NCBI GenBank assembly: GCA_963791425.1
Contig: CAWBSE010000003.1
Location: 558,001 to 622,000 of the forward strand
DNA: 64,000 nucleotides
DNA from: DATBLE01 sp963791425
GTDB lineage: Bacteria; Actinomycetota; Thermoleophilia; Gaiellales; Gaiellaceae
Direction of reading: 5' to 3'
Part shown: piece by piece, positions 25,103-32,324 of the stretch
How the letters are laid out: every line of letters starts with the position of its first letter
Numbering within the stretch: the first letter of the stretch is position 1
Notes under the pieces: model-generated
The model's input: the letters and a program-made list of their open reading frames with translations, nothing else
Told to the model about the DNA's origin: nothing
Databases searched by the model: none
Translations under genes and position numbers: made by a program

Positions 25103-26004
25103 GCGGTCGTGCGGTACCAGGCGAACGTCTGCGCGAGCCCGACGTCGAGCCCGACCTCGGGCTGCCAGCCGAGGGCGTCGCGCGCCTTCGACGAGTCGAG
25201 AGCGCTCCGGAGCAGCTCACCCGGGCGCAGCGGCTCGAACCGCTGGTCGGCGTCGACGCCGGCGGCGCGCGCGAGCGCCGCGACGAGCTCGAGCACCGAC
25301 GTCTCCGTGCCCGTGCCGACGTTGAAGGTGCCCGGCTTGCCGGCGAGGCCGGCGAGCACGAACGCCCGCGCCACGTCACCAACGTACACGTAGTCGCGGG
25401 TCTGCTCGCCGTCGCCGTACACGGTCAACGGCTGCCCGTTCAGCAGCAGGTGGGAGAAGATCGCGCAGACGCCGGCCTCGCCGTCGAAGCTCTGCCGCGG
25501 CCCGTAGACGTTGCCGAGGCGGAGGGCGACGTGCGGAACGCCGTGGAGGCGGCTCCAGGTACCGAGGTACGCCTCTCCCGACAGCTTCGACGCGCCGTAC
25601 GGCGCGAGCGGCTCGGTCGGCGTCTCCTCGGGCGTCGGGATCGACGCACGGTCGCCGTACAACGCCCCACCGGTCGACGCGAACACCACCGGCCGCCCCG
25701 CCTCGAGCACGTTCATCGTGCCGAGCACGTTGACGGCGAGGTCACGCGCCGGATCCTTCACCGAGACGGTCACGCTCGACTGCGCGGCGAGATGGCAGAC
25801 GAAGTCCGCATCGCCGATCGCCTCCTTCACGCCCGCCGCGTCCGTGATGTCCAGCTCGACGAACCGGCACCCCTCGGGCACGTTCTCCCGCGCGCCGTTC
25901 GAGAGATCGTCGATCACGGTGACGTCGGCGCCCTGAGCGCGGAGGAGCTCCGCGACGTGCGAACCGATGAAGCCGGCCCCACCGGTGACGACGACGTTGC
26001 TCAT
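25099..26004 (-). CDS. NAD-dependent nucleotide-sugar epimerase/dehydratase, copy 1
   Basis: A 301-residue extended SDR of the UDP-glucose 4-epimerase group. It shows VVTGGAGFIGSHVAELL, LAAQSSVTVSVKDPARDL, VFASTGGALYGD, the catalytic Y-x-x-x-K in PYGASKLSGEAYL, LRLGNVYGPRQ, and VYGDGEQTRDYVYVGDVA near the end. The serine-threonine of the usual S-S-x-x-V-Y-G is A-S-T-G-G-A-L-Y-G here. The product may be a heptose- or hexose-derived nucleotide sugar. The ATG overlaps the GT4 stop. Confidence 0.85.
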   Translation of the reverse strand: MSNVVVTGGAGFIGSHVAELLRAQGADVTVIDDLSNGARENVPEGCRFVELDITDAAGVKEAIGDADFVCHLAAQSSVTVSVKDPARDLAVNVLGTMNVLEAGRPVVFASTGGALYGDRASIPTPEETPTEPLAPYGASKLSGEAYLGTWSRLHGVPHVALRLGNVYGPRQSFDGEAGVCAIFSHLLLNGQPLTVYGDGEQTRDYVYVGDVARAFVLAGLAGKPGTFNVGTGTETSVLELVAALARAAGVDADQRFEPLRPGELLRSALDSSKARDALGWQPEVGLDVGLAQTFAWYRTTA

Positions 26005-27008
26005 CTCAGCGCATCATCGTACGCACTGCGCAGGAGGCGAACATGACGATCCCATGAGAGTTCGCCCAGAGCGCGCTCACGGGCCGCGTCGCCGAGCCGC
26101 TTCCGGAGCGCCGCGTCGCCGAGCAGCCGCTCCAGCGCCTCTCGCAACGCGCCGACGTCGCCGGGCGGGACGAGGATCCCGGTCTCACCGTCGACCACGA
26201 GATCGCGCAGCCCGCCGACTGCCGACGCGACCACCGGGCGCCCGTGCGCCATCGCCTCGGCGCACACGACGCCGTAGCCCTCTCGGTGCGACGGGCAGGC
26301 GACGACCGCCGCCTGCTCGTACAGCCCGAGCAGGCGGTCGTGCGGCACGAACCCGAGTGCCGTCGGCACCTGCGCGCGCAACGGACCGTCGCCCGCGATC
26401 ACGAGCGGCAGTCCGCCCGCCGCCTCGACCAGCTCGAGCACGCCCTTCTCCGGCGACAGCCGCCCGGCGAAGAGCACGTGCGGCGGCTGGTCGGGCTCGG
26501 CGACATGCTCCGGAACGTCGACGCCGCCCGGAATCACGCGCACCGCCCGCGCACCGAACTCGCGGGCCGCGCCGGCGAGCTCCTGCGACGCGCAGATCGT
26601 CAGCCGCGCCCGGCGGAGCGCCCACCTCGCCGCCCACGGCGCGCGCTTCGCCAATTCGACGTCCGTGCCCCAGAGCTGCACAATGAATCGCCGCCCTGTC
26701 AGGGCGGCCACCACTCCTGCCGGCAGCCAGTGCGCGTGCACGAGGTCGGCGTCGCGCGCAGCCCGCCGCGCCGCCCGGGTGAACGCGACCAGCATCGCCG
26801 GGACGAACAGCCAGAGCCACGGCCGGCGGCGCAGGTTGCCGACCACCCCGTGGCCGTAGGCGATCCCGTAGTGGCTGAACGAGAGCGGCGAGACGACCTC
26901 GACGGTGACACCGAACGCGCGCAGGCGCTCGACCGAGTCGGCGACGAAGCGGCCGACGACGTCCTCCGGCGACCGCGGGTACGACGTTGTGAGCACGACG
27001 ACCTTCAC
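26001..27008 (-). CDS. GT4-family glycosyltransferase
   Basis: A 335-residue GT-B enzyme with VVVLTTSYPRSPEDVVGRFVADS at the N-terminus, VHAHWLPAGVVAALTG, RVIPGGVDVPEHVAEP, VLFAGRLSPEKGVLELVEAAG and the GT4 donor motif CPSHREGYGVVCAEAMAHGRPVV. The start is GTG at 27008, with TAGCTT (complement of 27016-27021) 7 nt upstream. A longer in-frame reading would begin beyond that box. It heads the heptose operon, which suggests it transfers the sugar made by the following enzymes. Confidence 0.9.
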   Translation of the reverse strand: MKVVVLTTSYPRSPEDVVGRFVADSVERLRAFGVTVEVVSPLSFSHYGIAYGHGVVGNLRRRPWLWLFVPAMLVAFTRAARRAARDADLVHAHWLPAGVVAALTGRRFIVQLWGTDVELAKRAPWAARWALRRARLTICASQELAGAAREFGARAVRVIPGGVDVPEHVAEPDQPPHVLFAGRLSPEKGVLELVEAAGGLPLVIAGDGPLRAQVPTALGFVPHDRLLGLYEQAAVVACPSHREGYGVVCAEAMAHGRPVVASAVGGLRDLVVDGETGILVPPGDVGALREALERLLGDAALRKRLGDAARERALGELSWDRHVRLLRSAYDDALR

Positions 27009-27015
27009 GAGCGGC

Positions 27016-27025
27016 AAGCTACAGT
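27016..27025. promoter_or_regulatory. Overlapping divergent -10 boxes (GT4 and GSCFA genes)
   Basis: TAGCTT on the minus strand (27016-27021) is 7 nt before the GT4 GTG. TACAGT on the plus strand (27020-27025) is 18 nt before the GSCFA ATG, which also has a GGGAGG ribosome binding site. The two boxes overlap by two bases. Confidence 0.5.
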
Positions 27026-27043
27026 TGACACCTTGGGAGGCGC

Positions 27044-28114
27044 ATGAGCAGCAAGCTCGAGAACCCGGACGGAACCAGAGATGTGGGCGTCGTCATCGCC
27101 GACAGCGCAGTCCGCCCGCAGCACCTCTGGTCGCATTCCTGGCACAAGGCGAAGGCCAATTTCTTCCCTTCCGACCGGCGCCAGTTCGACGACTTCGAGC
27201 TGCTGATCCGTGAGTCCATCCTCCCCGGCCACACGCCGGAAGCGCCGATGCTCACCGCCGACGACCTGGTCGTCACCCTCGGCTCGTGCTTCGCGCGCGA
27301 GCTGCGGACGTTCCTGAGCGAGGCAGGGCTGCTCGCCACGCGGCTGCGGATCCCGGAGGGTCTGAACAACACCTTTGCGATCCTCGATTTCGTGTCGTGG
27401 GCGGTGACCGGCTCCGAGACGGGCCGCGGCTTCCGCTACGACCGGCTCGACTCCGGCGAGATCGAGGAGTGGGTGGCCGAGGAGGAGCGCGAGGCGTTCA
27501 CGACCGCGTTTGCCGAGGCCGGCGCGTTCGTCTTCACGATCGGCCTGGCCGAGGTGTGGCAGGACCGCGAGACCGGCGGCGTCTTCTGGCGCGGCGTCCC
27601 GAAGGAGATCTTCGACGCCGACCGCCACGTCTTCCGGCTGACGACCGTCGAGGAGAACGCGGCCAACATCCTCGAGACCATCGACCTCGTCCGGCAGATC
27701 AACCCGACCGCCCCGATCGTCGTCACCCTCTCGCCGGTTCCGCTCGAGGCGACGTTCCGAGACATCTCGTGCATGACCGCCGACGCGGTCTCGAAGTCGG
27801 TGCTGCGGGTCGCGATCGACCAGGTGATGGGCGCCCACCGGCCGAACGTCTACTACTGGCCGTCGTTCGAGGTCGTCCGCTGGGCGGGCGCGCACGTCGA
27901 CTGGCCCGCGTACGGCTTCCACGACGACCGCTCGCGGCACGTCACGCGCTACCTCGTCGGCCAGATCATCGACGCGTTCGCCGAGGCGTTCTACATGCCC
28001 GAGGCGGTCGCGCTGATGCGCTCGCGCCAGACACCGCCGAAGTCGCCCGCGTCGCTCGGCGGGAAGTGGCAGGCGCGCAGGACCCGCCGCGAGAAGCACG
28101 CGAAGAAGGGCTAA
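27044..28114 (+). CDS. GSCFA-domain protein
   Basis: A 356-residue protein carrying the literal family motif G-S-C-F-A (VTLGSCFARELRTFL, near residue 84). Other family features follow: a long FVFTIGLAEVWQDRETGGVFWRG segment, NPTAPIVVTLSPVPLEATF and VYYWPSFEVVRW. The GSCFA family resembles SGNH/GDSL esterases, with the motif serine as candidate nucleophile, and often occurs in polysaccharide loci; deacylation of a glycan is plausible but unproven. Unlike most unit heads it has a short leader with GGGAGG 5 nt before the ATG. Its stop overlaps that of the converging PhyH gene (28111-28114). Confidence 0.85.
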   Translation: MSSKLENPDGTRDVGVVIADSAVRPQHLWSHSWHKAKANFFPSDRRQFDDFELLIRESILPGHTPEAPMLTADDLVVTLGSCFARELRTFLSEAGLLATRLRIPEGLNNTFAILDFVSWAVTGSETGRGFRYDRLDSGEIEEWVAEEEREAFTTAFAEAGAFVFTIGLAEVWQDRETGGVFWRGVPKEIFDADRHVFRLTTVEENAANILETIDLVRQINPTAPIVVTLSPVPLEATFRDISCMTADAVSKSVLRVAIDQVMGAHRPNVYYWPSFEVVRWAGAHVDWPAYGFHDDRSRHVTRYLVGQIIDAFAEAFYMPEAVALMRSRQTPPKSPASLGGKWQARRTRREKHAKKG

Positions 28115-28938
28115 CCGAGCGCGTAGACCGACGCCTCGGACAGCTCCGCGCCGTCCAGATCGACGTCGAACTTCCGCCGGTGCTTCTGCTGCGCCGCGTC
28201 GGACAGGTACGTATGGTACGAGAGGATCCGCGGCCGCGTCCGCGCGAAGCCGCCACGGTGGAAGCCGCTCGTGTCGCAGAAGACGATCGAGCCAGGGGCG
28301 CCGGTGAGCGACCGGCAGTCGGCCGGGTCGAGCGCTGCCTCCAGCTCGTCCTGCGGCGGGTAGACCTCCTTGTCCTCCCACGGCCAGAGCGAGCCGTACT
28401 TGCCGCCGGCAGCGCTGCCGAGCACGTACTCGAACGGGCCGGCCTCCTCGTCGACGTCGTTGAAGTACGTGAAGACCTTGACGATGTGGTCCTCCCACCC
28501 GTCTCGGTGCCAGCGCTGCGAGGCGCTGCGCGCCGCCTCGGCGTCGGGCACCGTGTACCAGTTGTCGACGTCGTGGAGCCGCAGCTGCTCCCCGCGGTAG
28601 GCGTTGACGATGCCGAGGAACTCCGGCGAGGCGCCGATGCTCACCCACGGGTTCGCGAGGCTCAGCCTCGGCTTGTCCTCGCCCTTCTTCACGCGGTAGC
28701 GCCGGAGGAGGAACGCCTTGCCGAACTCGGCGACACGGTCGTCGTGGCTCATCGACGGCAGCCGGGCCTCCGTCTCGTCGACGAACCCGGCCATGTCGGC
28801 GGCCGCCGCCGACCAGCGCGGCTCGTCCCCGAACAGCTCGTCGAACGGGACGATGACGACCCCGTCGCGCCGCAGCGCCTCGACCGCGCGCTCCTGGACC
28901 GCCGTCAACTCAGACAGCGACTGGGCTCGCGACGACAT
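28111..28938 (-). CDS. Phytanoyl-CoA dioxygenase-like (PhyH) oxygenase, copy 2
   Basis: A 275-residue paralog of the PhyH protein at 10943-11764. It has SQRWHRDGWEDHIVKVFTYF (H and D iron ligands), NDVDEEAGPFEYVLGS, GSIVFCDTSGFHRGGF (distal His) and RPRILSYHTYL (2-oxoglutarate Arg). TACCAT (complement of 28945-28950) lies 6 nt before the ATG at 28938, inside the last codons of the Wzy-like gene. The two paralogs share V-N-A-Y-R and D-V-D-E-E-A-G-P-F-E-Y-V blocks. Both lie next to glycan genes, so hydroxylation of a glycan or lipid carrier is the working idea. Confidence 0.75.
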   Translation of the reverse strand: MSSRAQSLSELTAVQERAVEALRRDGVVIVPFDELFGDEPRWSAAAADMAGFVDETEARLPSMSHDDRVAEFGKAFLLRRYRVKKGEDKPRLSLANPWVSIGASPEFLGIVNAYRGEQLRLHDVDNWYTVPDAEAARSASQRWHRDGWEDHIVKVFTYFNDVDEEAGPFEYVLGSAAGGKYGSLWPWEDKEVYPPQDELEAALDPADCRSLTGAPGSIVFCDTSGFHRGGFARTRPRILSYHTYLSDAAQQKHRRKFDVDLDGAELSEASVYALG

Positions 28939-30265
28939 GGCTCGATGGTAGTGCACGCGGCAATCGGCGGCCGAAGACGATCGGGCAGGCGAGGACGAGC
29001 ATCGCCAGGACGTAGAAATAGTAGAAGGTCATCGTCAGGTAGAAGGCGTTCGCGACCAGCGTCCCGGCGAGCGCGGCGGTCATGCCCCAGGCGAGCGGGC
29101 GCACCCGCGCGGAGGCCGGATCGCCCACCGCCGCCAGCGCGCGGCCGATCGCGCGGGCGTCGCTGAGCCGGCGGAACAGGTACCAGAGGTAGACGGCGAA
29201 GACGACCGTGCCGACGAGGCCCGTCTCGACGAGCAGCGCGACGTAGAACGAGTGCGGCCCCCAGTTGGTCTTCCCGGTGACCGACTCGTAGTACACCGAG
29301 AACGTGTTGAACCCGAGCCCGAAGAGCGGGTGCCCGGAGAGCACGTTCGGGATGAAGTCGTAGACGCCGAAGTGCGCGTTCGTCGAGCCGCCGCCGGTCT
29401 GGAAGCGCGACCGGATCACCGTCTCGAAGAAGCTCAGCCGGGAGAGGACGACGATCCCGACCAGTCCGAGTGACGCGGCGAGCGGGACGAGCAGGTCGCG
29501 CGAGAGCAGCTTCCGCCGGTACGGGATCGCCAGGATCGCGAGGCCGACGCCGAGCCCGAGCAGGCCGCTGCGCGAGAGCGTCGCCAGCTCGACCACGAAC
29601 ATGAAGCCGAGCACGACCGCGAGCTGGGTGCGCAGCCGGTGGCCGCGCTCGAGCCGCAGGTACACCGGGAGCAGCATCAGGATCGGGACGATCAGCATGA
29701 TCCCGAGGTGGTTCGGATCGCCGGTCAGGGCGTTCGGCCGGAAGACGCTCTTGCCGTTGATCGCGCCGTAGATGTTGATCGAGCTTGCCCCGCCGGTCAG
29801 CGGCGAGAGCACGGCGCTGTCGAGATTGCGGCCACCCTGAGCGGCGACGAGCTGGAGGATCCCGTAGACCGCGTTGAAGAGGATCCCGGCCGTGAACACG
29901 CCGATCGTCTTCCAGTAGAAGCGCTCCGACCGGCGTCCGACATACGCGATGCCGGCGACCAGGAAGAGGATGTGGATCGCCCACTTGAACATCCCCTTGC
30001 CGAACTGCCCGGACGCATCCGCCGAGTCGATCGAGAAGTACCCGAGCAGGTAGCTGACCAGGAACACCAGCCCGAAGCAGGCGACGATCCCCGACGTCAG
30101 CGGCAGTCGCCGGTCGCGGGCGGCGAGCCGCTCGAGCATCCAGAACACCAGGAAGAAGACCGCGAGGATGTCAGCGAGGCTGACCGACCCTGCGACGTTC
30201 CAGTGCACCTTCTCGAAGGTGACGGAGAAGACCGTCGCCAGGAACAGGAAGCGCGTGATCCTCAC
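28910..30265 (-). CDS. O-antigen ligase/polymerase-like integral membrane protein (Wzy family)
   Basis: A 451-residue polytopic protein with about 11 hydrophobic segments. A large loop holds FGVYDFIPNVLSGHPLFGLGFNTFSVYY followed by WGPHSFYVALLVETGLVGTVV. The glycine-rich loop before a histidine (GPHS) is typical of the Wzy/WaaL superfamily. It should polymerise or ligate lipid-linked repeat units on the outer side of the membrane. The start is GTG at 30265 overlapping the methyltransferase stop. A second candidate of this family lies at 58612-60108. Confidence 0.8.
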   Translation of the reverse strand: MRITRFLFLATVFSVTFEKVHWNVAGSVSLADILAVFFLVFWMLERLAARDRRLPLTSGIVACFGLVFLVSYLLGYFSIDSADASGQFGKGMFKWAIHILFLVAGIAYVGRRSERFYWKTIGVFTAGILFNAVYGILQLVAAQGGRNLDSAVLSPLTGGASSINIYGAINGKSVFRPNALTGDPNHLGIMLIVPILMLLPVYLRLERGHRLRTQLAVVLGFMFVVELATLSRSGLLGLGVGLAILAIPYRRKLLSRDLLVPLAASLGLVGIVVLSRLSFFETVIRSRFQTGGGSTNAHFGVYDFIPNVLSGHPLFGLGFNTFSVYYESVTGKTNWGPHSFYVALLVETGLVGTVVFAVYLWYLFRRLSDARAIGRALAAVGDPASARVRPLAWGMTAALAGTLVANAFYLTMTFYYFYVLAMLVLACPIVFGRRLPRALPSSHVVASPVAV

Positions 30266-31059
30266 GCCGCGTTCCAGACGATCAGCGTGCCGGGGTTCTT
30301 GTACTTGTCGCCGAAGAGATCGGGAGTCACGGTCGCGACCACGAGCTTGCCCTCTCCTTCGAGCTCCTGCAGCAGCGGCCAGAGGTTGCGGTTGTAGCGC
30401 TGCCGCTGCGCGAACTCGTACGACGCCTCGTCGGGCTGGTCGAGGATCTGCCAGCCGACCGGCTCGAAGTGGACGCCGGTCACGCGCGCGCCGAGTCCGA
30501 GCAGCCCCGCCACCGCCTCCCGCGGCAGTTCGGTCACCTGCTCGATGCTGTGGATCGTGAAGACGAGGACATGCGCGTTGCCCGTCGGCAGCCCGCCGTA
30601 GTCCGGGCGCTCGTAGTCGTACGCCAGCGTGGTCAGTTCGAGGTCGTCATCGAGCCCCGCGAGCAGGTCGGCCACCCGGCGGCCGGACGCGGTCGGCTCG
30701 AGAGCGAAGTACGGCACCTTCGGCCCGCCCCAGAGGTGGAGGTTGAGCAGGTTGATCCCGCCGCCGCTGCCCAACTCGACGACGAGGTCGACGTCGGCTG
30801 CGCAGGCGTCGAGCAGGATGCGCTGGATCAGGTCACGGCGTGCGCCGGTCATCGCGGCGCGCGGGAGCGTCACCCGCTCGCCCAGCGCGATGCCGTCGAG
30901 GGGCTCGAGCGAGAGCGAGCGCTCCTCGGCGTCGACGATCCGCACCGCCCGGGAGAGATCGGTCTCCCCCGACTCGATCACGGCCGCCGCGTGGTCGCGC
31001 ACCTCGGCCCACTTGCCCTCGTACTTGTCGATCGTGCTGCGTCTGTCGTCGGAGCGCAC
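30262..31059 (-). CDS. SAM-dependent methyltransferase-like protein
   Basis: A 265-residue class-I methyltransferase-like protein. The glycine-rich SAM loop reads LVVELGSGGGINLLNLHLWGG, then YFALEPTASGRRVADLLA, and VLVFTIHSIEQVTEL in place of the classic motif II. There is no membrane segment. A glycan substrate is inferred from position between a glycosyltransferase and the polymerase. TAGATT (complement of 31070-31075) lies 10 nt upstream of the GTG at 31059. A TTG 12 nt further upstream is a weaker alternative start. Confidence 0.7.
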   Translation of the reverse strand: MRSDDRRSTIDKYEGKWAEVRDHAAAVIESGETDLSRAVRIVDAEERSLSLEPLDGIALGERVTLPRAAMTGARRDLIQRILLDACAADVDLVVELGSGGGINLLNLHLWGGPKVPYFALEPTASGRRVADLLAGLDDDLELTTLAYDYERPDYGGLPTGNAHVLVFTIHSIEQVTELPREAVAGLLGLGARVTGVHFEPVGWQILDQPDEASYEFAQRQRYNRNLWPLLQELEGEGKLVVATVTPDLFGDKYKNPGTLIVWNAA

Positions 31060-31072
31060 GCGGCCTCTCAAT

Positions 31073-32324
31073 CTATCCGAGTGTTCTGAGCAGCTCGGCG
31101 AGCTCCTCGACGCGCGCCTCGCGCGAGAGCCGGCGGCGGGTGGCGGCGTCGAGCGGGCGGCTCGTCGAGCTCGCCCGCCTGCCAGCGGGCGTGGAGCCCC
31201 TCGAGCGCCTCACGGATCGCCGCCGGGTCGTCGGGCGCCACGACCACTCCGGCGCCGGTCTCGCGGATCAGGTCGGCGGCGGCGCCGTCGGGCGGCACCG
31301 CGGCGAGCACCGGCCGCTCGGCCGCGAGGTACTCGAACACCTTCCCCGAGAGGACGCCCTTGCCGCGCCCGCCCGCCTCCGGGATCAGCAGCAGCAGCGC
31401 CTCCGAGTCGCGCTGCAGCTCGAGCGAGCGGCGGCGGGGCACGTACGGGATCAGCTCGAGCCGGTCGCCGAGTCCGAGCCCCTCGGCCCACTCGCGGTCG
31501 GCCGGCCGGAAGTCGCCGACGAACCGGGCGACGATGTCGAGCCCGGAGTCGGCGAGCGCCGTGATGAACGGCCTCGGGTCGCGGCGGCCGAAGAAGCTGC
31601 CGGTGTGCGTGATCCGGAACCGCGGCGACGCGTGGTGCTCCATCCCGGCGAAGTCGTCGAAGTCCGAGCCGTTCTCGATCGTCACGACGGGCCCCTTCGG
31701 CTCGAAGGCGCGCGTCTCTTCGGCGATCGCCTCCGACGCAGCGACGACCGCGTCGGCGTAGCCGGAGACGAGCGAGGCGACACCGTGCTCGCCCTGCTCC
31801 TTGATCCGCACCAGACGGTTGGTGTCGCCGCGACGGTGCGGGTTGGCGACGAGCGAGTCGCGCAGGTCGGCGACCCAGCGCGCGCCGGTCGCCCGTTTGA
31901 CGGCCGCGCCGACGAAGTGCACCGAACTGGGCGGCGAGGTGGTCAGCACGACGTCGATTCCCTCGCGCCGGGCGATCCGGATCGCCGCCGGGATGGCGGT
32001 CAGGTTCCAGGGGACGTTCTCGTCGGGGAGCAGCAGCCGCCGCCCGAATAGCCTCGCCTGGACGCCCCACCGCTCGAGGCCCTGCGTCCCGTGCAGCTCC
32101 TGCGCCGGGATCCGGCCGCGGGGGCCGACGTACCGCGCCCGGTGAACCCACGCCTGCGTCGGCGGCTGCAGCTCGTCGTCGCGGTGCACCCACTTCGGGT
32201 CGTCGGGGGCGAGCACGTGCGTCTCGATCCCGAGCCCGGGCAGGTGCGTGGCCGTCTTCAGGGTGCGCTGGACGCCCGCGCCGCCCGCGGGCGGGAAGTA
32301 GAGCGTCACGAGGAGGACCTTCAC
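31073..32324 (-). CDS. GT4-family glycosyltransferase (C-terminal frame change)
   Basis: A roughly 416-residue GT-B protein with KVLLVTLYFPPAGGAGVQRT, WVADLRDSLVANPHR, VTIENGSDFDDFAGM, ITHTGSFFGRRDPRPFI, and the donor-site segment GVLSGKVFEYLAAERPVLAAV. The frame is good to about 31165. There a one-base change is needed to reach the natural ending LDAATRRRLSREARVEELAE and its TAG at 31073. Without correction the frame runs into an arginine-rich antisense-like tail ending at 31068. The start is GTG at 32324 (GTGA overlap). A single sequencing indel is the simplest explanation. Confidence 0.85.

Noticed and set aside
30840..32051. Plus-strand open frame opposite the methyltransferase and GT4 genes
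   Set aside because: Antisense shadow; no motif, no ribosome binding site or TAnnnT box.
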